Shown: positions 1-10,404 of the stretch, piece by piece | Position numbering within the stretch: the stretch's first letter is position 1 | How the letters are laid out: each line of letters starts with the position of its first letter | Assembly: GCF_050947335.1 (NCBI RefSeq) | Contig: NC_134991.1 | Span: 9,858,001 to 9,922,000, forward strand | DNA from: Megachile rotundata | Taxonomy: Eukaryota > Arthropoda > Insecta > Hymenoptera > Megachilidae | Length of the DNA: 64,000 nucleotides | Reading direction: 5' to 3' | Made by a program: the position numbers and the translations under genes | The notes under the pieces: generated by a model | Database searches by the model: none | The model's input: the letters and a program-made list of their open reading frames with translations, nothing else | What the model was told of the DNA's origin: nothing

Positions 1-871
1 GCAAATATATCGACGTTAATCTGAAATCGCACAAATGAAAATTTGCTACATTCCGTGTTACTGTTATCCAATCATGCTGAAATTTTCCAATTATTTTTTG
101 CAAATATTAAAAAATATTGCGTTTTTTCGAGTGTCTAAATTTTAGAGGGTTCGATCACTAAAAATTTGGAAAAAAATCGAGTTCTATAGCTAAGAATCAC
201 CCTAGTGTATTCAAAACAATTAACAACACAGTGAATAATAATTAATAACATCTAAATAAGAAGTCTGAATACTTAAATAAATGCATATAAATTATTAAAA
301 CTCAAATACACATCAAAATTCGAGTATATAAAAAGTTTTCCATCCTCAATGACCTGATCTCATAAAACAATAAAAATTGTTATGTTGTCTCCCTATACGC
401 AATAAAAGCTCTCACTATTTAATGAAGCATAAATGAAGAAAGCAATATCAACACATCGTTCCTCATACAGACTCGTATAAACTTTCTGAAATCGACTTTT
501 GTCTGACTTGTTGGTGAAATCACATTGTGCTTTGTATCTTTATGCGGCAACTTATGTTTGATATAAAAAGATGGTCTGACCATAACGAATTTATACTACT
601 TGGCACAGTCTGATCACACAGTTGCCAGACTTTTTACGAGTTTGTAACCGTAGAAAGTCGACCAAACTCGTGATAATGTTATAGAAAAAGTGTCGATGGA
701 AAGGAATATCAATACAGGATTTTTAAGTTAAGATACTTCGTTCAGTGTGGTATATTTAAAAAATTGTATGGAAACATTTTGTTCGAATCTTTGCCAGTTG
801 TTTAACTGTGGTAACATGTACTATTTGATGTTAACTGTCGAGAGTATAGAGCATTTTGTGGTTAGGTATCT
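1..871. other. AT-rich non-coding sequence, nothing identified
   Basis: No open frame, tandem repeat or splice-like exon could be supported here. The sequence is AT-rich and non-repetitive by eye. Confidence 0.6.
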
Positions 872-951
872 TTAGCAGGTTGCCATACTGAAGCAACTGA
901 AAATTGCATTTGGTAGTATTTTCAGTTTTAACAAATCTTATACTCATAGTA

Positions 952-1166
952 TTAGGGGTACCGAAAAGTAATCAAAATTTCTTCGATGATTTCAATGTTT
1001 TTCTATGAAAAATCGAAGGACTTTTTTTAAGAAGGGAACAATTGTCTTTTCGCTGGCAAAAATCGTTAGAAAGTGATGGAAATTATTTTGTTGATTTAAG
1101 ATGTTTTAAATAAATAAATATTTTTCGCCAGCAAACAAAATTTTGATTACTTTTCGGTACCCCTAA
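952..1166 (+). mobile_element. Mariner-derived MITE with perfect 29-bp terminal inverted repeats
   Basis: The left end (952-980) begins TTAGGGGTACCGAAAAG and is the exact reverse complement of the right end (1138-1166). The element is flanked by a TA on each side (950-951 and 1167-1168), the target duplication expected of Tc1/mariner elements. Between the ends, the plus frame at 1051-1113 reads RWQKSLESDGNYF and then a short tail and TAA. This matches the WQK...SDGxYF block that closes mariner transposases. The element is therefore an internal deletion derivative that kept the 3' tip of a transposase gene and both termini. It cannot make transposase and would need one from an autonomous relative. 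The perfect arms suggest a fairly recent insertion. Confidence 0.88.
1051..1113 (+). pseudogene. Remnant of mariner transposase C-terminus
   Basis: Twenty codons and a stop are in frame: the RWQKSLESDGNYF block followed by a seven-residue tail and TAA. In mariner transposases a WQK / SDGxYF block forms the last part of the protein, after the DD34D catalytic domain. Everything upstream of it, including the helix-turn-helix and catalytic residues, is missing. It is a deletion remnant inside the MITE at 952-1166 and is not expected to be expressed as a functional protein. Confidence 0.75.
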
Positions 1167-1351
1167 TATTTTCACTTATTATATTTATTTTCGGTAGTTT
1201 CAGAAAATTAATACGAGTATTTTCTATTAGGAAAATGAACACATTCTTAATAATATAGATACTATATATATGTATATAGAAATTACCCGTATGTACATGA
1301 TACACATGTGTATATCACCCATACATGGATAACATGACAATCAAAGTATAC

Positions 1352-2401
1352 AATTTTGGACACATAAAGTTAAAATTATTATTCATTTTAAATTATATTG
1401 AACGGACTTAGTCTGTTTCAAATTTTCTAACAAAAGTGTGCTAATTTTGTAAGTAGTCTAAGTCCATTTTTGATAAGGCACATTCGTGTAATATTTGCTA
1501 TTATTTTAATATGAAAATCTTACATAAACACATCTATCTAAAAATACCACAGCACATATTCTAATTAACAAATTCTCTGCTACTTATTACTAACCCATAT
1601 AAATTAAAATACTACTTCCATTTTGTACCTATCAATTTCCCAAATTTCATTAAAAATCAACGGAAAAACGTATTCACCTTATCTAGAAAAATAATTCGCA
1701 TTATAAAAATGCGAAACTTTCTAATTCCACACCGGTTAAACGCAGCGAGCATTTGCTCGATAAATAACGTGCATCCGCGCAAATATGCGCGACGAAACAT
1801 ACGTTAACGACATTAAAAAGTTAGGCGAACCGGACGTTCGTTGTAACTCGTTTTCCCGCGTACTAAACTGACATAAGTGGATTATTGTTTCCAGACAAGT
1901 TCGAAGCGTGGTTTGCGTCTCGGCCGCAGAGAAACTCGTTTCGTAGCCTCTCCACCAACAATTACTATTTTCTCTTGTTACGAAAAACCTGCATCAACTA
2001 TAACAGATTTTCTTTTATTTTTACTGGTGTGTCCGTGCTCAATCCAATTTTCGAATAACATTCTCTCATCACGTATTTTAGGGTATGTGTATTTATTGCG
2101 TTGGGTGGATATCGCTGACTTGCATTCGTTGTATCTTGCGTGCTGCTGTTCACTCACGCGAATCGTGTGAACTGGGTGGAATATTTCATAAGGGAAGAGA
2201 TTTCGGAATATTAAATTTTTGAAATTTGAAAGTTTTTAGCAATTATTTAAAATAATTTTAAAAACACCAAATTCCAAAATTAACAAATTTCAGAATTTAA
2301 GAGTCCCCTAGTTCAAAAATTCTTAAATTTTCTAATTTCCAATTTTGCAAATTTTCAAATTTTCAGATCTCCAAATTCCTAAATTTTCAAATTTCATAAT
2401 G
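1352..2401. other. Non-coding; small hairpin and a modest CpG-containing island
   Basis: A short inverted repeat lies at about 1399-1471: GGACTTAGTCTG on the left against AGTCTAAGTCC on the right. From about 1720 to 2170 the sequence is richer in CpG and less repetitive. It holds a 97-codon plus frame (1877-2170) without an ATG start, with no recognisable domain and probably fortuitous. From 2200 onward it decays into A/T-rich repeats leading into the array at 2402. Confidence 0.45.
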
Positions 2402-3020
2402 TTCAAATCTTCAAATTCCTAATCCTTGAATTTCGAACTTCCCAAATTCCCAAATCTCCAAATTCCCCAATATCCAAATTCCCCAATCTCCAAATTCCGA
2501 AATCTCCAAATTCCGCAACCTCCAAATTCCCTAATCTCCAAATTCCCAAATCTCCGAATTCCCAAATCTCCGAATTCCCAAATCTCCAAATTCCCCAATC
2601 TCCAAATTCCCCAATCTCCAAATTTCCAAATCTCCAAAATTCCCCAATCTCCAAATTCCGAAATCTCCAAATTCCGCAATCTCCGAATTCCCCAATCTCC
2701 AAATTCCCAAATCTCCATATTCCCCAATCTCCAAATTCCCAAATCTCCAAATCTCCAAATTTCCAAATCTCCAAATTCCCAAATCTCCAAATTCCAAAAT
2801 TTCCAAATTCCTAAATCTCCGAATTCCCAAATCTCCGAATTCCCCAATCTCCAAATTCCCAAATCTCTAAATTCCCAAATCTCCAAATTCCCAAATCTCC
2901 AAATTCCCAAATCTCCAAATTCCCAAATCTCCAAATTCCCAAATCTCCAAATTCCCAAATCTCCAAATTCCCAAATCTCCAAATTCCCAAATCTCCAAAT
3001 TCCCCAATCTCCAAATTCTT
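2402..3020. repeat. 16-bp minisatellite, unit CTCCAAATTCCCAAAT
   Basis: The array is built of 8-bp half-units of the form YYCCAAAT. The stretch at about 2879-3003 is an essentially perfect run of the 16-bp unit, while the flanks at 2402-2880 carry many single-base variants. That pattern suggests the right side was homogenised most recently. The unit contains no stop codon in most frames, so several long repetitive open frames exist on both strands (for example 2426-3022 plus). These should not be taken as genes. Confidence 0.95.
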
Positions 3021-4250
3021 AATTTCTCAACTTCCCAAACCCTAAACTTCTCAAGTACCTCATCTCAAAATCATTAAACCGACACATCCAAAACTTCACC
3101 CACAAAATTTCCAAATTCCCCAACATTCAAATTAGATTAAATTTGCCAAACAATCGCAGAAACTTTCAGATATTATCTGGTACTTTTCCCATGGAAGGTG
3201 TTCTCTGGAAACCGCAGAAAGTACAAAACAGAATTATAGTCGCGGAGTCTGCATACGTTATATTCTCGTGTTTGCTTTTATTGAAGCCATTGAAAACTAC
3301 ACGCAATTTATTTCCACGGTATCACCGAGTTGACGGCTGTTTTCTCCGTTTGAGACAGCAACTTTGAAGCTTGAGAAACTGCATTGCTATGTCCTGAATG
3401 TTGCTGTAACGTCTTACTGCGCGTTCAACTATTTTATGGGCAGTACGTTACGCGGCAGCTTTACGAGCTTCGAATCATGTGAGGTATCCACCGTGTTAGA
3501 TGAAAACCATTCTCAGACTCTGTTGTTTCTTTATTCTTTTACATATGATAGATCAGTGAAAATATTAGTATAATTCTGCGAATAATTAGGGAAGCATTTC
3601 TTTTTTTAACTAGGTGCACGCTATTTAACCTTTGCATTCGAGAGACGCCTCTCAGGGGCTATTCCGTCTAATACAATAATTTGAAATAAGCATTATTTAA
3701 TTAATTCTATAATAGTGCTCATGTGATGTATAAACATAGCGGAATAGACAATAGTGGAAATTATTAGTAGAGAAATAATAACATCAAAAGAACTCATTTA
3801 ACATTTTAATTAATATTTTAAAGTTGCTGTTTGTGAATAATAAAATTATCTTCGAGTGCAAAGGGTTAGTGTATGTTCTGACTTTTAATTGCGAAAATCG
3901 AAAACTTATTCTCATCATCGCTTGCAAGTTTTTGAGCGTCGGATTTTAAATGTTACAATGATGTGTAAATGATAATATTAAAGTCTAACCATCTTTATTC
4001 ATTTTGGAAGGAATATAACTTTGATTATTTGTATTAATTGTAATTGAGTAATGTAACGAGGCACATCGGTGGTGCCTGAGAGATACACTTGGGGCGTTAA
4101 GGATCAAATTGATAAATTATTGATTTCAAAAATATTCGAGCTTTGAAATTTTTAGATATTCTGTTGACTGTTAAATGATTAAATTGCAGTTGATATGAAT
4201 ATGATAATTACTGATTGATAACTACGAACCTTTTAATTGCGAATCAAGAT
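3021..4250. other. AT-rich non-coding sequence
   Basis: A slightly more complex stretch (3130-3580) carries two overlapping short open frames on the plus strand with no recognisable domain. Nothing else could be supported. Confidence 0.4.
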
Positions 4251-4398
4251 GTGATTGGCAATTGTGTATCTGCTAAATGACAATTAAAATGTAATTAATA
4301 ATGTGTCTTTTAATAGAGAATTATGATTCTCAATTAAAATAAACACATTGTCAATTACATTTTAATTGTCACTTAGCAGATACGCAATTGCAAATTAC
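4251..4398. repeat. Inverted repeat with 55-bp arms
   Basis: The left arm at 4251-4305 and right arm at 4344-4398 are reverse complements with only a few mismatches (shared core TATCTGCTAA then TGACAATTAAAATGTAATT). They are separated by a 38-bp loop. A partial direct copy of the same text follows at about 4402-4440, and a weaker one continues to about 4490. It could be a MITE-like hairpin or a local inverted duplication inside the AATTAAAA-type repeat field. Confidence 0.75.
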
Positions 4399-4579
4399 AT
4401 CAATTAAAATGTAATTAATAATATGTGTCTTTTAATAGAAAATTAAGATGTAATTGACAGTTGTGTATTCGCTACGTGACAGTTAAACTTTGAATGATAA
4501 TTAATATTTTTTAATTCAGAAATGATGGATTGACCGATTTTGTTAGGACCTCGATTGCTATAATCATTAGTCTAATTCA

Positions 4580-4945
4580 GAATTAAAATCTAATTGATGA
4601 TGTGTATCTGTTAATTCATAATCAAAATTTAATTGATAAGGTGCATCTTTTACGTAAGAATTAAAATCTATCTAATAATTGCATATCTTTTAATTGTAGA
4701 GTAAATTTTAATTAATAATTGCATATCTTTTAACTCAGAATTAAAATCTAATTAATAATTGCCTATCTCTTAATTGTGGACTGAAATTTCATTAATAATT
4801 GCATATCTTTTAAGTGAGAATTAAAATTCAATGAATAATTGCATACCTTTGAATTGAGAATTCAAATTTAATTAGTAATTGCATATCTTCAATGAGAATT
4901 CAAATTTAATTTATAATTATGCATCCTCGAATCGAGAACTAAAAT
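4580..4945. repeat. 40-bp minisatellite, about nine copies
   Basis: The motif GCATATCTTTTAA recurs with regular 40-bp spacing (about 4601, 4641, 4681, 4721, 4761, 4801, 4841, 4881 and 4920). Each unit also holds an AGAATTAAAAT-like block and AATTAATAATT. Copies differ by several substitutions. No coding capacity. Confidence 0.85.
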
Positions 4946-5313
4946 ATAAATAAAAGTTGTGTGAATATGTGATTGGAAATGAGAGTTTGAAAAATCAAGA
5001 TTTAATTTTATTAGATGATGTTTTCTACTGATGACTATCTTTTTAATTGTAATATGTATCTATATGGTTGGATTTCAATTTATTCCTTCAACGCAGAAAT
5101 AAAAATATATCTTTTAATTCCACCATGTTCAGCTAAAGATTGAAATTTATTTTTTAATTGAATCTTAAATACAAATTAATTTTTCATTTTGAACTTCTGG
5201 GAAATGAGAACTTAATTTTTAATAAGAAGTTTAATAGTAATCTTCACAGAGAATACAAATTCCTTGATCATACACTGAATTCTAATTACGCTTCTTTGAT
5301 TATCAATTATTAA
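4946..5313. other. AT-rich non-coding sequence, nothing identified
   Basis: Decaying versions of the AATT-type repeats give way to unstructured AT-rich DNA. Confidence 0.5.
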
Positions 5314-5552
5314 TTAACACATGAACTGCCACAATGAAATAGCTAAAAATTGCATTGGGTAGCATTTTCATTTCTAACAAATCTTACAAAATATTTTCAC
5401 AGTATCCTGTTATATCTATTTTTCATAGTTACAAGCAGTTAATACGAGTATTTTCAATTAGATAAGAGGACATATTTTTAATATAGATGGTAGATGTGTA
5501 TGGTAATTGAAGTACCACCCACATATGGATGACATGGCAGTCAAAGTGTTAA
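5314..5552. mobile_element. piggyBac-like MITE, copy 2, with TTAA at both ends
   Basis: The element is bounded by TTAA at 5314-5317 and 5549-5552. Its ends read TTAACACATGAACTGCCA on the left and, reverse-complemented, TTAACACTTTGACTGCCA on the right: 15 of 18 positions agree. TTAA target sites and short inverted termini are hallmarks of piggyBac-type transposons. There is no transposase coding capacity, so it is a non-autonomous derivative. At 5392-5393 it carries the intact TA that is the insertion point of the mariner MITE in copy 1 (872-1351). Confidence 0.72.
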
Positions 5553-6480
5553 TTATAAAATATTATCGATCTCAATATTATTTTTCTTTATCACTATATT
5601 ATTTATATTAGTATTATATTACTTCATGTAGCATATATGTAACGAAACAAAGAGTTAAATATATTTATCCAAACAGTGGCTTTAAAGAATTTTAAAAATT
5701 GTATTATTAGCAGGAGAAAAGAAAGGTAAATTAGCACATTAACACTACGTTCAACTTTTTTTCAATTACATAAAAATAAACCTAACACTAAACCTCCAGC
5801 CATATCAATGCTTAATAATTACCTTCTATTTTGAAACAGAACGTTTAACACAGAAACTCCTCCGTCGTTTACCAATTTCAATAAATTTTAAAACTCATTA
5901 ACACAGTATTAACTTCCGAAAAAAAGTTCTTAATTGCAACATGTGATGAAAGTTTAAACGAACGCAGAATGTTCAGTCTCGAAATGAAATCGAAGCAGAC
6001 GCTCAAGACCGATAGAAAGAAAGTATAACCAGAAGCTATGGATAAGTAAGATTAATATGGTCTCCATGAAAGTTTTTTGAAACTGACACGAAGAATATTC
6101 GACACCTCTACTGAATTCTCTAAGAATCTCGCTTCAGCTGATATCTTTCAGTTCCGTCTACTTCGGCTCTTCCTTTTCGAGGGAGATATTTTCTCTCGAC
6201 AACTTGAACGCGATAAACCTGAGCCCAACCGGGAAACCACTAAACGGCATAAATTTTTAAGCGATTCACGGCCAGTCGTTAAATTGTGAAACGGTATATC
6301 AGGGAAATTTCGAGATATTTTACTCGCAGAGTGGAGGAACTATCGAGGAGTTTTAGCTCATTAATATATTCTTGTAAAATGCACCTGGAAGTGGATGATG
6401 TGCTTTTGGGGCGACTGTAATTAATATGCGAATTTTAGAAGTGCGATGGAACAGTTAAGATTTGATAAAGTGAATAAGAA
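5553..6480. other. AT-rich sequence with a complex island at 5930-6300
   Basis: The island has a plus frame of 70 codons (6077-6289) preceded by no ATG and with no recognisable domain. A possible acceptor, TATCTTTCAG, lies inside it. The text AAAGTATAACCAGAAGCTATGGATA near 6018 resembles the plus-strand text just above the candidate ORF start at 12.03 kb. A shared short dispersed repeat is possible. Confidence 0.3.
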
Positions 6481-7320
6481 AATAGGAATTTGGGCATTAT
6501 AGGATTTAGAAATCTAGAAATAGGGAAATAGGGAACCTTAAAAATTTAGAATTTGCAAATTGGGAAATTTAAATCAAGGGAAATTTAGAAATAGGGAAAT
6601 TTAGTAATAGGGAAATTTAGAAATAGGGAACCTTAAATATTTAGAATTTGCAAATTGGGAAATTTAAATCAAGGGAAATTAAGAAATGGGGAAACTTAGT
6701 AATAGGGAAATTTAGTAATAGGGAAATTTAAAAATTTAGAAATTTGCAAATTGGGAAATTTAAATCAAGGGAAATTTAGAAATGGGGAAACTTAGTAATA
6801 GGGAAATTAGGTACTAGGGAAATTTAGTAATAGGGAATTTAGAAATAAGGAAATAGGGAAATTTAAAAATTTAGAAATTTGCAAATTGGGAAATTTAAAT
6901 CAAGGGAAATTTAGAAATGGGGAAACTTAGTAATAGGGAAATTTGGTACTAGGGAAATTTAATAATAGGGAAATTTATAAATAAGGAAATAGGGAAATTT
7001 AAAAATTTAGAAATTTGCAAATTGGGAAATTTGAATCAAACGAAAATTTAGTAACAGGGAAATTTACTACTAGGGAAATTTAGTAGTAGGGAAATTTGGT
7101 AATAGGAAAATTTAGAAATGGGGAAATTTAGTAATAGGGAAATTAAAAAATTTAGAAATTTGCGAATTGGGAAATTTAAATCAAGGGAAATTTAGAAATA
7201 GGAAAATTCAGTGACAGGGAAATTTAGAAATGAGGAAGTTCAGTACTAGGGAAATTTAGAATTAGGAAAATTTAGAAATAGATAAAATAAGAAATAGGGT
7301 AATTTGAAAATTTGGAAATT
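6481..7320. repeat. 16-bp minisatellite GGGAAATTTAGTAATA with irregular higher-order units
   Basis: Most of the tract is GGGAAATTTAGTAATA and close variants. A longer block, TTGCAAATTGGGAAATTTAAATCAAGG, interrupts it at about 6552, 6658, 6743, 6879, 7015 and 7160, giving higher-order spacings of about 85-145 bp. Read on the opposite strand the unit is TTTCCCTA plus TTACTAAA, related in length and style to the other 8/16-bp arrays of the window. Confidence 0.9.
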
Positions 7321-7324
7321 CAAA

Positions 7325-7520
7325 AATAGTAATGCATCTCACATATGTATATGTCATACACATATGCAATGCATCCTGCCTATGTGATGCACACATATAT
7401 CCAATTTCACATATGTTATGCACGTATATGTACAATGCATTTTACATACATGTTTTGCACATATAAGACAAACTCACATATTGCTCATATGTAACGCATT
7501 TGACACACATATTACAAATA
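7325..7520. repeat. CATATG-rich palindromic tract
   Basis: ACATATG, TATGCA and TGCAT words recur at roughly 37-40 bp spacing (around CACATATGT at 7331, 7359, 7402 and later variants). Many are self-complementary. It lies directly downstream of the 16-bp array and has no coding content. Confidence 0.6.
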
Positions 7521-8476
7521 CCAGTTCTCAAGCAAATCAGTCTCAAATAATAAACATCAAAGTGTCTAAACAAATTATCCAAATTTAGTCTAAATTTACT
7601 CGACGCGACTGAAAACAAATAACCAAGAAAAGTAGAATATGGACGTAGGAAGTATAAATATTAAAATCTCGTATATTTATATCGTGGAAATCAATAAAAC
7701 GGATAACGAAAACTCGAAGCAATATTACTTAAACGTATCAGTCGCATTGACAGCAACGGTGTCTGTTGCACGCCACAATCCAAAATTCTTCAACACGTCC
7801 TCGATGGAAAGCATTTCTACCGACACTGCTTTCAAGCACAGCTGTGCTGTCTTCTTCGCTATGTCACCGTATTTTTTTGCCCCGGCAAGAAGACAGACTG
7901 CCTTCGACTCTCGTTTCTAACCCCATTGTACCAGTTTCGGGCCGTGTCACTTGGACAACCGACTTTTTCCTTCAAGCCCGACCGCTGAAATTCCAATTGT
8001 TTCCCGGCCAACGTCTTCGTGATTCGATGCTCCCCATTTTCCTCTAGCAAGAGAAACAAGCATTGAGCAACGACGAATTACGCTACGGCCTTGTTCTTCC
8101 TCTCATTTACCTGAGTGTACCCTTTGTCTCCTCTATTGTGGCTCTGGGTAATTCCGCCATCTTCCCCTTTACCCCGGTTGCTTTATTCTTGTTCTCTATT
8201 TTCGGCCCGTATGCAAAACATTCACCTGATGAGGCTCTTTACCCTTGCAGATTCATATCTAATTTTCTGTTCTGTTTCTCGACTGAGAGAACCTTAATGT
8301 TGCTTATGGAAGGTTAAAATTACTGTCATTATTACTTCGTCAAGGTTAAAGTGTTTGCAGGTTGAGATTACTATGTTCGACACAGATGACATAACCTATT
8401 TAATTAATACTCTTCACTGCATAAATATATCAATTTCCTTTATTCTTATGGATTAAGCTTATATAAAGAACGCATA
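7521..8476. other. Complex CpG-containing island with overlapping open frames
   Basis: From about 7640 to 8320 the composition is more balanced and non-repetitive. Three overlapping plus frames (7639-7920 from an ATG, 7766-8047, 8063-8317) and one minus frame (7859-8059) are open, but none has recognisable domains or convincing splice borders. A perfect YY1/Pho-type word CCGCCATCTT lies at 8154-8163. It could be a regulatory element or a divergent promoter. Coding status is unresolved. Confidence 0.3.
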
Positions 8477-8600
8477 TATAGGGTGTCTCACAATTAGTGT
8501 AGGTCCCTGAAATGGGTGGGTAGGTGACGTGATTCTGAATGAAATTCCCTTTTGCTAAAATGGGGTGCGAAGCTTGAATTATTAAGGAATATAATTTTTC
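8477..8600. mobile_element. Single arm of the foldback element family seen at 42.6 kb
   Basis: From 8477 the text TATAGGGTGTCTCACAATTA, then GTAGGTCCCTGAAATGGG, GTGACGTGAT and GAATTATTAAGGAA is the same as the left arm of the element at 42597-42943. The inverted second arm is absent here. Instead the arm runs straight into a CpG-rich tandem array. The word ATTAAGGAATRTAA reappears directly repeated beyond the array at about 9391, so a short direct repeat brackets the array. Transposon superfamily not recognised. Confidence 0.7.
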
Positions 8601-9372
8601 ACTCTGTAATTTGCACGCGACATAATTCCACGCTTCGTAATTTCCACGCGTCGTATTTCTACTCGTTGTATTTCCACGCGCCGTAATTCCCACGCGCCAT
8701 AATTCCACATTCTGTAAGTTCCACGCGCCATAATTCCACGCGTCGTAATTCCCGCGCGCAATAGTTCCACGCTTCGTAATTTCCGCGCGCCATAATTCCA
8801 CGCTCCGTAATTTCCATGCGCTGTATTTCCACGCGTTGTATTTCTACGCGCCGAAATTTTTACGCGCTCTAATACCACATACCGTAATTTTCACGCGCCA
8901 TAATTCCACGCTCTGTAATTTCCACGCGTTGTATTTCCACGTGCCGTAATTCCCACGCGCCATTATTCCACATTCCGTAAGTTCCACGCGCCATAATTCC
9001 ACGCGTTGTAATTCCCACGCGCTATAATTCTACGCGCCATAATTCCACACTCCGTAATTTCCACGCGTTGTATTTCCACGCGCCATAGTTCTACGTTTCG
9101 TAATTTCCGCGCGCCATAATTCCACGCTCCGCAATTTCCATGCGCTGTATTTCCACGCGTTGTATTTCTACGCGTCGAAATTTTTACGCGCCATAATACC
9201 ACATACCGTAACTTTCACGCGCCATAATTCCACGCTCCGTAATTTCCACGCATTGTATTTCCACGCGCCGTAATTCCCACGCGCCATAATTCTACGCGCC
9301 GTAATTCCCATGCGCCATAATTCCACGCGCCTTATTTCCAAGCGCCATAATTCCGCATTCCGTAATTTCCAA
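8601..9372. repeat. CpG-rich 15-bp minisatellite with a 324-bp higher-order period
   Basis: The basic unit is CCACGCGCCATAATT (15-16 bp) with variants CCGTAATT, TTGTATTT and CTCCGTAA. A long run of variants beginning at about 8786 is repeated in the same order from about 9110. For example the diagnostic TTTCCATGCGCTG is at 8811 and again at 9135, giving a 324-bp higher-order unit. Because the unit is 15 bp, minus frames stay open and encode repetitive peptides rich in WN, RG and EL words (8430-8801, 8582-8878, 8963-9202). These are repeat artefacts. The CpG density is far above the surrounding DNA. Confidence 0.9.
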
Positions 9373-10404
9373 GTAATTTATATTAAGGAATGTAAATTTC
9401 TTTAGGCTCGAAGCTGTCATTCTCGCTCTCTCAGAAACTGCTGAGAATTAGGTTTTCTGCAAACTAAGAGTGATGGCCAATAACGCGCGAAATTTAAATT
9501 CCCATCAACCGAACTCATTTATTTGTATTTACAAATACTTGTTTCAACGTTGCCTATAAAAATATTTGGCATAACAATTTACAACCCATGTGACAAAGAT
9601 ATGTTCTGATTAAATTTGGTATTTAATAGTTAACAATGATTTCCTATTTGAATCATTGAAAATATGAAAGGTTGACATATTTACGATTACTGACCAAATG
9701 TCACAAATAAGAACATTATTAAAGTAAATGATATATCGTGCACTTTTGCCTGTTGTCTGATAAACTGTAGAACATGTTCCGTGTATCCGTACGACGAAAA
9801 CTGTAAATTTCAATTCCACCAGTAGAAATTGTGCAATAACCGCAGCGATGATATAACATTACACTCATAACCGGGCGTAATATCGTTATCCACACGAGAA
9901 CGAAAATCCCCGACGGCAATATTCTCTTTGGGCGATTGTCAGTGTCCAGTTTCGAAATTGCTTCTTTGCTACTTTCCAGCAGTTTAGCCTTGCTGGCCGT
10001 TACGCAGCAACAGAAACTTTGGAACTGTGTCAAGCGTTAATAACCCCGCTGAATTTCCTTCCCTTCAAACTTGTCCGTAGCAGGTCTCGATGCCGAAGTT
10101 TCATTCGCGAGATGGAAATATCGGTCTATAATACATTTATATAACTCGCAGAAGTCGGAGAACATACGAATGTATTATATCTATGTACATCTCCGAGTTA
10201 AAATCCATGGAGAGCTTGTGCTTCTTTTTACGCGTACATTCGGGGATGCAATCTGATTTTTCAGGTGGTGCTCATTTATTAATATCAATATCACAAATGT
10301 TATTACTTATACAACATATCGGTGTATTTCGTTTTTATTTGGATTTTAGCTTTTTTGAGTATATGTTATTTTCACGTTGGATGCTATTTTAGTCTTAAGG
10401 GATT
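9373..10404. other. Mixed non-coding sequence with an open minus frame
   Basis: A complex island at about 9800-10060 contains a 104-codon minus frame (9719-10033) that starts at TTG right after a stop and has a hydrophobic stretch near residues 42-60. No family was recognised and no convincing splice pair was found. It may be chance. Confidence 0.25.

Larger units (their letters stand above)
872..1351. mobile_element. Diverged piggyBac-like MITE, copy 1, interrupted by a mariner MITE
   Basis: This segment aligns by eye with the better-preserved copy at 5314-5552. Both share a left TGCCA motif, then AAAATTGCAT, GGTAG and ATTTTCA, then TAACAAATCTTA. On the right both share TTAATACGAGTATTTTC, ACCCA, ATGGAT, ACATG and TCAAAGT. 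The terminal TTAA is degraded in this copy (TTAG on the left, about TACAA on the right). The copy is longer than its relative mainly because a 215-bp element plus a duplicated TA lies within it at 950-1168. Removing that insert leaves about 263 bp, close to the 239 bp of copy 2. It has no coding capacity. The family name is inferred from the TTAA ends of copy 2. Confidence 0.6.

Noticed and set aside
2402..3020. CRISPR-like array
   Set aside because: Units are contiguous 8/16-bp tandem repeats without unique spacers, and the window is plainly eukaryotic. The same holds for the other arrays.
2403..3022. Several 120-200 codon open frames on both strands with repeating WEFGDLGI / PNSQISKF text
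   Set aside because: They are open in multiple frames of a 16-bp array whose unit has no stop codons. The protein pattern merely reports the DNA repeat, with no start context or splice evidence.
8430..9202. Minus-strand repetitive proteins rich in WN, RG and EL words
   Set aside because: They follow the 15-bp array unit exactly; 15 is divisible by three, so the frame cannot close. No gene signals.
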